Source of the DNA: DASWTL01 sp966250385
Lineage (GTDB): Bacteria; Bacteroidota; Bacteroidia; Sphingobacteriales; Sphingobacteriaceae
Direction: 5' to 3'
Assembly: GCA_966250385.1 (NCBI GenBank)
Contig: CBINHC010000007.1
Coordinates: 145,766 to 209,765 of the forward strand
Length of the DNA stretch: 64,000 nucleotides
Both the position numbers and the translations under genes were made by a program. Under the pieces are notes generated by a model. That model saw only the letters and a list, made by a program, of their open reading frames with translations, had not been told where the DNA came from and searched no databases. Below are positions 46,627 to 55,662 of this stretch, one piece after another. Within the stretch, counting starts at the first letter, position 1, and the number at the start of each line of letters is the position of its first letter.

Positions 46627-47496
46627 TCAGATATGCGGCGGATTATTCTGCGGAATCTGATACTTATCCCCGCGGGTCAGCATATGCATCTTCAGGTTCT
46701 GGGCGGCAAACGGCACCTTATCGCTGAAGTCCAGGATATTGGACCCGGTCACGTCAAAGCCCTCAATAACGATCACGATCCCGCTGCCGGACACTTCGGC
46801 AAGTCTCCCTTCCCGGATGATCAGGCAGGTATCCTCACTGATACCCATCCCGATACAGGTCGGGTTGCTGACCACCACCTGGGACATCCGGATGAACCGG
46901 TTCCGGTCCGTGAAATGGGTGTCTACGCACACGTCTTTCAGAAACTCAAGACCTGTAGTGACCTTGATCTCGCCGGTGATCTGCTGGTGTTCGTTGTTTC
47001 CCGCATAGATCATGGGCGTCGACAGGGCCATGGCGCCGGCACTGGTTCCGGCGATAACGATCTTCTCGCGCACATACCGGTGCTTCAGCTGGTACAGGAA
47101 TTCAGTGCCGCCATAGACTGACGTAAGGCGGAGCTGGTCACCGCCTGTGAAAAAGAACGCGTCTGCCTTCTGTACCCGCTTCAGCAGGTCCCTGTCGCGC
47201 AGGACGTCGCCCCGGGAGTCATGGTGCACATGATTCACATGGGAAACCTTCAGGTCGGAGAATACTTTCTTGTAGTCGCTGAAGCTCTCCTTCGGCTGGC
47301 CGCTGGCCGTGGTTATGATTTCAATGACGGGATTCTCCTTCTTGATGAGGTCCGCCACAACCCGGAGCACTTCCAGCGGATTGGGAATCTCCATCTGGGT
47401 CTCCTTCTCCGGCTCCTCGCCCTTGTTCTCATGACCTCCGATTGCAACTAAAATACCCCTGGGGACGGGACTTTCATTTACAGGCTTTATATCCAT
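46627..47496 (-). CDS. cyanophycinase (S51-family peptidase)
   Basis: 289 residues, cytoplasmic. Catalytic serine in the nucleophile elbow AGTSAGAMALS; glutamine/histidine region FFFTGGDQLRLTSVYGG; zinc-free S51 fold with HFTDRNRFIRMSQVV and GMGISEDTCLII. It cleaves cyanophycin (multi-L-arginyl-poly-L-aspartate) to beta-Asp-Arg dipeptides, or a related isopeptide. No cyanophycin synthetase is in the window, so the substrate may be taken up or made elsewhere. It lies divergent from the copper-binding gene. Confidence 0.92.
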   Translation of the reverse strand: MDIKPVNESPVPRGILVAIGGHENKGEEPEKETQMEIPNPLEVLRVVADLIKKENPVIEIITTASGQPKESFSDYKKVFSDLKVSHVNHVHHDSRGDVLRDRDLLKRVQKADAFFFTGGDQLRLTSVYGGTEFLYQLKHRYVREKIVIAGTSAGAMALSTPMIYAGNNEHQQITGEIKVTTGLEFLKDVCVDTHFTDRNRFIRMSQVVVSNPTCIGMGISEDTCLIIREGRLAEVSGSGIVIVIEGFDVTGSNILDFSDKVPFAAQNLKMHMLTRGDKYQIPQNNPPHI

Positions 47497-47687
47497 CTGG
47501 ATTCGGTAACGTTGGTAAAAATTCGCTCCTCAAGTACTGATTAGGTAATCAATCAACTCCGGCCATTGTTTTCGGCGTCACAAAAATCGCATTTGCGCCT
47601 ACAAAGCGCCCGGGATCCGGTTTCCGGGAAGAAAACCATACCATCCGAAGCCTGTTATGAACTAGAACCACTACAAGTCATTACGTT

Positions 47688-48017
47688 ATGGGATATCATG
47701 AATGGAAGTCATGCATTGACGCCTGCCTTCAATGCGCCGCCGTGTGCAACCATTGTGCAAGTTCCTGCACCAAAGAGGACGATGTCAAGATGATGGCCGG
47801 GTGCATCGACCTGGACATGCAGTGTGCCGCGCTTTGCTACGCAGCGGCCCAGCTGATGAGTATGGGCAGCACGTACGCCGCTCAGCAGTGTGCCTTATGC
47901 GCCAGCGCCTGTGAGGCCTGCACGGCGGAATGCGGAAAACATCAGACGGAACACTGCCAGGAATGCGCAGCGATGTGCCGGAGATGTGCGGAAGAATGCC
48001 GGAAAATGGCAGCCTGA
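47688..48017 (+). CDS. four-helix bundle copper-binding protein (DUF326)
   Basis: 109 residues with 19 or so cysteines spaced along helices: CIDACLQCAAVCNHCASSC, CIDLDMQCAALCYAA, CALCASACEACTAECG, HCQECAAMCRRCAEECRK. This is the pattern of the Csp-type four-helix copper-storage fold, in which cysteines inside the bundle bind Cu(I). No signal peptide, so a cytoplasmic form (Csp3-like) is likely. It fits the stress-type neighbourhood. A small gene follows 86 bases later. Confidence 0.93.
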   Translation: MGYHEWKSCIDACLQCAAVCNHCASSCTKEDDVKMMAGCIDLDMQCAALCYAAAQLMSMGSTYAAQQCALCASACEACTAECGKHQTEHCQECAAMCRRCAEECRKMAA

Positions 48018-48103
48018 GTCTATGAAATTGCCTGACCATGAATCAAAGCCCGGCTTTGGCGTGCTCTTTGACGGACTGGCGGCATATACTGGAAACAAAC
48101 GGT

Positions 48104-48349
48104 ATGCATGTCCTTAAGGTGCTTTTAACAGAAGGCCAGCCTGTCTCGGAAATAAAGGTGAGACCTAAGATCGTCGATCAGTCTTGTGTATGGCTCGTTG
48201 AGGTAAACGGAACCGCATGTGTGATCAGGCGGGATGATGCGGGGAGCTGGATGCAGCAGTCAAGCGGTAACCTGAGTCCCGAATCGCTTTGCAGGGTCGG
48301 CCAGGCAATCGAATCGCTGTTTGACCGGCCCGGCAGTGCCGATCTTTAA
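48104..48349 (+). CDS. small protein of unknown function, paralog of 37834-38073
   Basis: 81 residues from ATG 48104, matched to the start of its paralog; a longer in-frame start at 48038 exists. MHVLKVLLTEGQPVSEIKV, VWLVEVNGTACVIRRDDAG, SWMQQSSGNLSP, then the helix LCRVGQAIESLF. Corresponding positions in the 79-residue protein at 37834 carry the same W, G and AIE residues. Function unknown. Both copies lie inside the stress-type region next to genes for metal or sugar handling. Confidence 0.65.
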   Translation: MHVLKVLLTEGQPVSEIKVRPKIVDQSCVWLVEVNGTACVIRRDDAGSWMQQSSGNLSPESLCRVGQAIESLFDRPGSADL

Positions 48350-48731
48350 CGGCGTTCTGTCAAACCGGACATCCCCGATACCGGTTACCGGATGGCTCGC
48401 GGGGATTATGGGCCATTGGCGGCATCAGGAATTTAGCTGACAGGAAGGGTACCCGTCCGCTGGCTGCAAAAATGCTTCCGGCCGGAAGTTCCCTCCGGGA
48501 AAAGTGCCCGCAGACCCCGATGCCCCATAGCTGCACGTGCTCATGGCTTCTGCTTCAGCGGTCCCGTCCCTTCGGGTCCGATTTGAAGCGACACTTTATT
48601 TCTATACCCCTAATGGCCTGATTTCCGGGAAAGGTATCCGCGGCAACTGAGGGCTTGCTACCGGAACGAATTAGCGATCGCAGCGCCCGTCGATCGGGAA
48701 AACTGAAGCTGCTCCTTATTGTTCCTAGTTG
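48350..48731. other. intergenic region upstream of ligD
   Basis: About 380 bases of GC-rich sequence. No gene, tRNA or consensus promoter is seen. Small inverted repeats (for example GGTCCCGTCCCTTCGGGTCC-like at 48558-48580) are present, but none is followed by a T-run. Confidence 0.45.
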
Positions 48732-51362
48732 GTGGCCCTTGAGGAGTACAGAAAAAAGCGATCATTCAGCGAGACCCCGGAACCGGCCGGGGGCATGCCG
48801 GCTGCGGAAAACCTGCTGTTCGTCATCCAGAAGCATCATGCTTCCCACCTGCATTATGACTTCCGGATCGAGCTGAAAGGCGTGCTGAAAAGCTGGGCGG
48901 TTCCCAAAGGTCCCTCCATGAATCCTGATGATCACCGGCTTGCTCAGGCCGTAGAAGACCATCCGTTCGATTACAAGGACTTTGAAGGGATTATCCCAAA
49001 GGGACAGTATGGCGCCGGGACCGTCATCATATGGGACCAGGGCACCTACGAGCCGGATAAGAAGTTCCGCACGAAAAAGGAAAAAGAGCATTACCTGACG
49101 TCCTCCTATTACAAGGGCCGGCTGGTGATCCGTCTGAACGGCAGCAAACTCAAGGGCAGTTTCGAGCTGCTGAAAAAACCCGAACGCGGCGAAAACTCGT
49201 GGATCCTCTCCAAGGTGGATGACCGGTACAAAAAAAAAGGCGACATCCTGAAGAAAGACGCATCGGTGGTTTCCGGGCTGACGCTCGAGCAGATGGCCGC
49301 CAGCAAAACGGCCGCCCGCTGGCAGAGTAACCGGGCGTACGGCAGCGCGGGAAAGGAAACGGAAGGCCCGTCACTCAGGGCAATGCTCGCCAGGGGCGAA
49401 AAAAAGCCGTATCCGGGACCGGCCGAACCGATGCTCGCGACCCTGGTGCGCGAGCCCTTTGATGATCCGGACTGGCTGTTTGAGGTCAAATTTGACGGTT
49501 ACCGGGTACAGGCCCATGGCATCCGCCCGGCATCACGGCTCTATTCCCGGAACCGGTTGGACTACACCGGCAAATACGCGGTGATCGCCGCCGAACTGGA
49601 CACGATCCCTCACGAGCTGATCCTCGACGGGGAGGTTGTCCTGCTCAACGGCCGGGGACATCCGGACTTCGATGCCCTGCAGCGCTATGACGGCACCGGC
49701 CATCTGGTGTACTATGCATTTGACCTGCTCTGGATCGACGGTCACGATATCACCGCACTGCCACTGACCGGCCGAAAGGAGATGCTGCGGCAGGTCCTTC
49801 CGGAAAGCGACGTCATCCGCTACAGCACGGAATTCCCGACGGGCCGGGATCTGTTTGACCTCATACGGCAGCAGGGCCTGGAGGGCATCGTGGCCAAACG
49901 AAAAGACAGCAGCTACCGTCCCGGCAGACGGACAAGTGACTGGCTGAAAATCCCTGCGCGCAGGATCCGGGAATTCGTACTCGGCGGCTGGACCGAATCG
50001 GAAAGCGGCAGCGGATTCCGCTCACTGCTGTTCGGAAACTACGTGGACGGACGGCTGGAGTATGTCGGGCATGCCGGTCACGGTTTCAAAGATCAGGAAC
50101 GAAAGGAGATCCTGGCGGACCTGCAAAAGCTGTCAGCCGGCAGTTCACCGTTTTCCGGGGAAGTGCGTACCTCTGCCCCGGTTCACTGGCTCCGGCCGGA
50201 ACTGGTCATTTCCGTCGAGTTTGCCGCGTTCACACGGGCCGGGAATATCCGCAAACCGGCAACGTTCAGGGGATTTCGTTCCGATAAGGATCCCCGCGAA
50301 GTCGGACCTGAAATCCCGCTCACCGCCCGGGAAGAGCAATCCGTCATCAGCCGTCACCACCCGGATCCCGGCCCCGCGGTCCGGGCAGAGCCGCAGGACA
50401 CCATGGCCGGGAGCAACTGGCCGGAAATTGAAAAGCTGCAGGTTACTTCCGAAAACACGCTGCCGGTTGAAGGAACCGACGTCCGGGTCACCAACATTGA
50501 AAAGCCGCTGTGGCCGGAAGCGGGCGTGACCAGGGCCGATCTGATCCGGTATTATATCTCGGTGCGGGAGTTTATCCTGCCCTGCCTGGTAAACAGGCCG
50601 TTGTCCCTGCACCTGAAGCCGTACGGCCCCACAGCGCCCGGTCTGTACATCAAGGATATGGAAGGCCGGGAACCGCCGTATGCGAAGACATTCAGGATGG
50701 AGCGCAAGCACCCCAAACCGGGAAAACGCGCCGTCATCGATTACCTGCTTTGCCAGAACCTGCCGACCCTGATCCACATCATCAACCTGGGCGCCGTCGA
50801 CCTGAACCCCTGGAGTTCGCGGATCACGGATTATGAACACCCGGACTGGGTCACCATCGACCTGGACCCCTCGGATGACGATTTCGGCAAAGCGGTGGAA
50901 GCGGCCCGGGCGGCCGGATCCCTATTTGACGACCTGGGACTGACGTCGTTTGTTAAGACCTCCGGAAAAACGGGCATGCACCTCCTGGTGCCCTGCCGCC
51001 AACTTACCTTTCCCGAGGCCCGCAAGGTCGGGGAGTATCTCTGCGACGAGATTCATGCGCTCGTCCCCAACATCACCACCCGGGAACGCACCGTCAGCAG
51101 CCGCGGCAACCTGCTTTACGTGGATGACAGCCAGAATGATCTTTCCGACACGATCGCTTCCGCCTATTCGGTCCGACCTTTCCACGTCCCATCCGTCTCC
51201 ACTCCCCTGCGGTGGAAAGAGGTAAGACCGGGGCTGGATCCGACCGCCTTCCGGATCGACACCATCCTTAAGCGGCTGGAAAAAACCGGCGATCTGCTGG
51301 CCGGCCTGTTCGGCAAAACAACAGCCGAGCGGAATCTCCGGGTTCTGAGGCAGTTCCTCTAG
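48732..51362 (+). CDS. ligD: multifunctional DNA ligase D (PE-ligase-polymerase order)
   Basis: About 876 residues from GTG 48732 (MALEEYRKKRSF is the usual LigD start); a TTG three bases upstream is also possible. Three domains in one chain: 3'-phosphoesterase (about 1-165) with KHHASHLHYDFRIELKG and SWAVPKGPS; ATP-dependent ligase (about 230-530) with adenylation lysine K253 in FEVKFDGYR and GLEGIVAKRKDS; primase-polymerase (about 570-870) with metal-binding DLDPSDDDF. Used in non-homologous end joining of double-strand breaks, usually with Ku. A second LigD follows, 60 bases away. Confidence 0.95.
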   Translation: MALEEYRKKRSFSETPEPAGGMPAAENLLFVIQKHHASHLHYDFRIELKGVLKSWAVPKGPSMNPDDHRLAQAVEDHPFDYKDFEGIIPKGQYGAGTVIIWDQGTYEPDKKFRTKKEKEHYLTSSYYKGRLVIRLNGSKLKGSFELLKKPERGENSWILSKVDDRYKKKGDILKKDASVVSGLTLEQMAASKTAARWQSNRAYGSAGKETEGPSLRAMLARGEKKPYPGPAEPMLATLVREPFDDPDWLFEVKFDGYRVQAHGIRPASRLYSRNRLDYTGKYAVIAAELDTIPHELILDGEVVLLNGRGHPDFDALQRYDGTGHLVYYAFDLLWIDGHDITALPLTGRKEMLRQVLPESDVIRYSTEFPTGRDLFDLIRQQGLEGIVAKRKDSSYRPGRRTSDWLKIPARRIREFVLGGWTESESGSGFRSLLFGNYVDGRLEYVGHAGHGFKDQERKEILADLQKLSAGSSPFSGEVRTSAPVHWLRPELVISVEFAAFTRAGNIRKPATFRGFRSDKDPREVGPEIPLTAREEQSVISRHHPDPGPAVRAEPQDTMAGSNWPEIEKLQVTSENTLPVEGTDVRVTNIEKPLWPEAGVTRADLIRYYISVREFILPCLVNRPLSLHLKPYGPTAPGLYIKDMEGREPPYAKTFRMERKHPKPGKRAVIDYLLCQNLPTLIHIINLGAVDLNPWSSRITDYEHPDWVTIDLDPSDDDFGKAVEAARAAGSLFDDLGLTSFVKTSGKTGMHLLVPCRQLTFPEARKVGEYLCDEIHALVPNITTRERTVSSRGNLLYVDDSQNDLSDTIASAYSVRPFHVPSVSTPLRWKEVRPGLDPTAFRIDTILKRLEKTGDLLAGLFGKTTAERNLRVLRQFL

Positions 51363-51422
51363 CACCCGGAGCCGGAAAACCAAAGCTCCCGGTAAAGGTT
51401 TTACATACACCAATCCCTTAAC

Positions 51423-53453
51423 ATGCCGGAAAAATCCACCCATCGCACCAGCAGCCGGAAGGCCTCCGGAAGCGCGGCAGAAATGCCGGCCGACATCAGT
51501 CCCATGCTCGCCACACTTGTCAGGCACCCCCTGGAGGACGAAGGGTGGCTCTATGAAGTGAAATGGGACGGTTACCGGTGCCTGGCCTATGTAGATGACG
51601 GATCCGTCGAACTGCGGTCCCGGAACAATAAATCCTTCAATGAAAAATTCTACCCGCTATATGAAGCGTTCAAAGACCTGGGCCGGCTTGTGCTGGACGG
51701 CGAAATTGTCGTCCTGAATGAGAGAGGCATGGCGGATTTTTCGGCCCTGCAGAACTGGCGGAGCGAAGCAGACGGTGCCCTGGTCTACTACGCGTTCGAT
51801 ATCCTCTACCTCGATGGCCGGAACCTGATGCATGAACCGTTCAGCGAAAGGCGGAAATACCTGGAACAGGTGATCCCGGACGGCGGCATCATCCGGTTAA
51901 GCAAGGCCTTCGATGTCCGCGGCGGGGAGTTTTTCGCCCTTGCCGACAAAATGAAACTGGAGGGGATCCTGGCCAAGAGAGCCGACAGTCCGTACAAACC
52001 GGGCGCACGGTCGAAAGACTGGCTGAAGATCAAGACAGAACAGCATCAGGAAGCCCTGATCGGGGGATACACGCGCAATGAAAATACGAGCAGGAAATTC
52101 AGCGCGCTGCTCCTAGGCGTCTATGAGAACGGTGACCTCCGGTTCATCGGTCCGGTAGGAACCGGATTCACGGACCGGATGCAGGAACAGATCCTGGAAA
52201 AACTCCGGCCTCTGATTACGCCCGATTGTCCCTTCCGGGAAGTTCCCGACTACAATAAACCTTCGAGGTTCCGGCCCAATCCGCCCAAAGCAACAGTCAC
52301 CTGGGTCAGACCGGAGGTCGTCGCCGAGATCACGTACAGGGAGCTGACCCCGGACGGAGCGATCCGGCATCCATCCTTCCGGGGACTCCGGGAAGACAAG
52401 GAACCCGCCGGAGTGGTACTGGAACAGGCCGCGGACCCGGCCGGGATCTTTACACCACAGGAGGAGGTCCGCCAGGAGCAGCTGTTCTCCAGTCCCGCAG
52501 GCGGGCGGAAAAGCCTGCTGAACCCGTCAGAAGAAACGCAGGTCAGGAAACTGAACGGTCATACGATCAAATTCAGTAATCTCAGCAAGATCTTCTGGCC
52601 GGAGGAAAAGGTGACCAAACGGGATATGCTGAACTATTACTACCGGATCGCTCCGTACATGCTTCCCTTCCTGAAGAACCGGCCGCAAACGATGAACCGG
52701 TTTCCGAACGGCATTCATGGCAAGAGCTTTTATCAGAAGGATGTGACCGGAAAGGTCCCCGAATGGATGGAGACCTTCCGGTACTTCAGCGAATCGGATA
52801 ACCGGCTGAAGAACTTCCCGGTAGCGTCCGACGAGGCGGCCCTGCTGTACCTGGTATCCCTCGGATGTATTGAAATCAACCCCTGGTGCAGCACCTGCGC
52901 CACCCCGGACCATCCCGACTGGTGTATCGTCGACCTGGATCCCGACCAAAACCCGTTTTCCGAGGTGATCGAGACCGCCCTGGTAACCCGGGCGGTACTT
53001 CAGGAAGCCGGGATCGACTGCTGGTGCAAGACATCCGGGTCAACGGGCATCCACATTTATTTCCCGCTGGGAGCGAAATATACCTACGAAGAATCCAAAG
53101 AGTTCGCGCGCGTGGTCGCCGGGATCATTCACCGGGAACTGCCCGCGTTCACCAGTATTGAACGCTATACGGATAAAAGAAAGGGTAAGCTGTATATCGA
53201 CTTCCTTCAGAACAGGCCCCAGGCCACCGTTGCCGCCCCGTATTCCCTGCGGCCAAGGACCGGCGCAACCGTATCCATGCCCCTGAACTGGGACGAGGTG
53301 AAACCGGGGCTGAAAATGACGGACTTTACCATTCACAACGCACCGGACCGGGTGCGCGAAACCGGCCCCATCTTCGCCGGCGTGCTCGGGAAGGGGATCG
53401 ATATGCTGGCGGCATTGAAAAAGCTGCAGCCCCTGTCAGGCGTTCTTAAGTAA
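51423..53453 (+). CDS. second DNA ligase D, ligase-polymerase only
   Basis: 676 residues. Lacks the phosphoesterase domain of its upstream neighbour. Ligase domain (about 25-330) with the adenylation lysine K47 in YEVKWDGYRCLA, and GILAKRADSPY; primase-polymerase domain (about 380-670) with VDLDPDQNPF as metal site and SGSTGIHIYFPLGAKYT. It is a tandem partner or paralog of the first ligD, likely co-transcribed. Having both may give the cell a separate end-processing and joining enzyme, or a specialised ligase; that is inference. Its last 18 bases overlap the convergent otsAB gene. Confidence 0.95.
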   Translation: MPEKSTHRTSSRKASGSAAEMPADISPMLATLVRHPLEDEGWLYEVKWDGYRCLAYVDDGSVELRSRNNKSFNEKFYPLYEAFKDLGRLVLDGEIVVLNERGMADFSALQNWRSEADGALVYYAFDILYLDGRNLMHEPFSERRKYLEQVIPDGGIIRLSKAFDVRGGEFFALADKMKLEGILAKRADSPYKPGARSKDWLKIKTEQHQEALIGGYTRNENTSRKFSALLLGVYENGDLRFIGPVGTGFTDRMQEQILEKLRPLITPDCPFREVPDYNKPSRFRPNPPKATVTWVRPEVVAEITYRELTPDGAIRHPSFRGLREDKEPAGVVLEQAADPAGIFTPQEEVRQEQLFSSPAGGRKSLLNPSEETQVRKLNGHTIKFSNLSKIFWPEEKVTKRDMLNYYYRIAPYMLPFLKNRPQTMNRFPNGIHGKSFYQKDVTGKVPEWMETFRYFSESDNRLKNFPVASDEAALLYLVSLGCIEINPWCSTCATPDHPDWCIVDLDPDQNPFSEVIETALVTRAVLQEAGIDCWCKTSGSTGIHIYFPLGAKYTYEESKEFARVVAGIIHRELPAFTSIERYTDKRKGKLYIDFLQNRPQATVAAPYSLRPRTGATVSMPLNWDEVKPGLKMTDFTIHNAPDRVRETGPIFAGVLGKGIDMLAALKKLQPLSGVLK

Positions 53454-55610
53454 GGACAGCAGCCGGCGGACGGATCTGAAGTTATCGACATAGAACCGCG
53501 CGGCACTGACGTTGGAACCAACCTTGATCGTGACGGCCTCCGGTTCAAGCGCCTTGAACAGGTCCTCATCGGTATGGTCATCCCCGATCGCCATCACGAA
53601 GTCATGCTGCCGGTCACCGATCCAGTTCAGTGCTGCAATCCCCTTGTTGATCTCAATACTTTTCACTTCGATCACCTTATTGCCTTTCAGCAGCTGAAGC
53701 CGTTTGTCCTGGATGAGGTACTGCAGATTGGTCAGCAGTTCGCTGGCACGAAGCTCTCCCACCCCGGCCTCCGCCCGGCGGAAGTGCCAGACCAGTGAAA
53801 AGCTCTTCTCCTCGATGAAGGTTCCCGGGGTACGGTCCGTATACGTTTCCAGAACCGGCATGATATCTTTTTTCCAGGAGTCCGTGAGTCCCGGAAGGTT
53901 CTTCCAGCCTTCGGATGTCTTGAACCAGGCTCCGTGTTCGGCAATCATATCGAGATGCAGGTGGCCGAACCACTCCTCCAGGCTGTTATAGTTCCGCCCG
54001 CTGATCACTACCACCTTGTTTGCCGGGTTGGCGGTCAGACTCTCCAGGATATCCATCAGTTCCTGGTCCGGAACGGCCTGCAAAATATTATTCTGGAATC
54101 CGACCAGCGTTCCGTCATAGTCCAGCAGGATCAGCCTGGACCGCGCGTTTTCGTATTGCCGGGTGATCCGGCTTTCAATTTCCGAATTGACGCGCCGGGC
54201 ATACATGGAGGCCTGGAGTGTCTTCACCTCGTGCAGCTTATCGAAGAAGATCTTCACCCAGTGGCGCACATTGAACTTGGAGACCACGTAGCGCAGCTGT
54301 TTCATTCGGCGCTGCTGCTCGGCCTGCGGCATGGTGAGGGCCGTCACGATTGAGTCTTCGATACTCCGGATATCGTTCGGATTCACGATCAGGGATTCAT
54401 GCAGTTCGGCGGCGGCCCCGGCCATCTCACTGAGGATCAGTACGCCGGTATGATCGGACCGGCAGGCGACGTATTCCTTGCAAACCAGGTTCATGCCGTC
54501 CCGCATGGGCGTGATCAGGGCCACCTCGGCCAGCTGGTAGAGGGCGACCAGGGTCTGAATATCGAAGGAACGGTAAAAATAATGGATGGGGTGCCATGTC
54601 TGTGTCCGGTAGGTGGCATTGATATTGCCCACCAGTTTATCGATGTCGTCATGCAGTTCCTTGTATTGCGGAACGTTATCCCTGGAAGGGACCACGACCA
54701 TGTACAGCACCACCTTTTCGACGTACTCCGGATGATTGATTAGCAGCGCTTCAAATGCCTGCAACCGCTGTACGATCCCCTTGCTGTAATCCAGCCGGTC
54801 TATCGAAAGTATCACCCGGAAATCCTGGAAATTCCCCCGAAGCTGTTCCAGCTGTGTTACCACCTCCGGATCGCCGCACAGGGCCTGGAACTTTTCGTAG
54901 TCGATACCGATGGGAAAGGAATCAATGACCGTGGTCGCTTCATTCAGCGTGATCACGTTGGCCGAGGCGCTTGCCGAGAGGATCCGTGTGGCGCTGCTGA
55001 TAAAGTGCCGGACATCATCATAGGTATGGAACCCGATGAGGTCGGCCCCGAGCATACCCGACAACAGCTGCTCCCGCCAGGGGATCAGGCGGAACAGCTC
55101 GAATGAGGGGAAGGGAATATGCAAAAAAAAGCCGATGGAGCTGTCCGGCTGCATTTCGCGGATGAGGGCGGGCAGCAGCAGCAGCTGATAATCCTGGATC
55201 CATACCTCATCGCCCGACTCGATCACCTCCAGGACCGCATCCCGAAACTTCATATTCACCTGCTGATAACTCTGCCAGTAGGACTGTTCGTATTTCGCAT
55301 AGGTGGACATATAATGAAAAACCGGCCACAGAATCTCGTTGGAGAATCCCTCATAATACAGGTTAATCTCTTCCTGGGTCAGGAAAACGGGCTTCAGATT
55401 ACGGTCACCCAGCTGGCCGGTGATCTGCTCCCGGTGTCCGGCGTCGCTCACTTCCAGGCCGGGCCAGCCGATCCAGACATTGTCCCCCTGCTGGTAAACC
55501 GATCCGAGGCCGGTGGCCAGGCCGCCTTCGCTTGAATGCAGCTGGATTTCGGACCCTTCAATCTTTACTTTTACCGGCAGCCGGTTTGATACAATGATCG
55601 TCTTACTCAT
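53436..55610 (-). CDS. trehalose-6-phosphate synthase/phosphatase fusion
   Basis: 724 residues. The N-terminal half (about 1-460) is OtsA: IIVSNRLPVKV, SEGGLATGLGSV, LHIPFPSFELFRLIPWR, GADLIGFHTYDDVRHF, SIDRLDYSKGI. The C-terminal part (about 485-724) is OtsB, a HAD phosphatase: LLDYDGTLVGF (nucleophile Asp), VVISGRNYNSL, and MAIGDDHTDEDLF. It makes trehalose from UDP-glucose and glucose-6-phosphate in one chain, a compatible solute for osmotic and desiccation stress. A single gene that converges on the second ligD; the MscS channel gene at 55663 is divergent from it. Confidence 0.95.
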   Translation of the reverse strand: MSKTIIVSNRLPVKVKIEGSEIQLHSSEGGLATGLGSVYQQGDNVWIGWPGLEVSDAGHREQITGQLGDRNLKPVFLTQEEINLYYEGFSNEILWPVFHYMSTYAKYEQSYWQSYQQVNMKFRDAVLEVIESGDEVWIQDYQLLLLPALIREMQPDSSIGFFLHIPFPSFELFRLIPWREQLLSGMLGADLIGFHTYDDVRHFISSATRILSASASANVITLNEATTVIDSFPIGIDYEKFQALCGDPEVVTQLEQLRGNFQDFRVILSIDRLDYSKGIVQRLQAFEALLINHPEYVEKVVLYMVVVPSRDNVPQYKELHDDIDKLVGNINATYRTQTWHPIHYFYRSFDIQTLVALYQLAEVALITPMRDGMNLVCKEYVACRSDHTGVLILSEMAGAAAELHESLIVNPNDIRSIEDSIVTALTMPQAEQQRRMKQLRYVVSKFNVRHWVKIFFDKLHEVKTLQASMYARRVNSEIESRITRQYENARSRLILLDYDGTLVGFQNNILQAVPDQELMDILESLTANPANKVVVISGRNYNSLEEWFGHLHLDMIAEHGAWFKTSEGWKNLPGLTDSWKKDIMPVLETYTDRTPGTFIEEKSFSLVWHFRRAEAGVGELRASELLTNLQYLIQDKRLQLLKGNKVIEVKSIEINKGIAALNWIGDRQHDFVMAIGDDHTDEDLFKALEPEAVTIKVGSNVSAARFYVDNFRSVRRLLSLLKNA

Positions 55611-55662
55611 AAATTTCCCTTTCTGTGAATAATTAACAGTTTTGAGCCCATAAGTTTCACTT

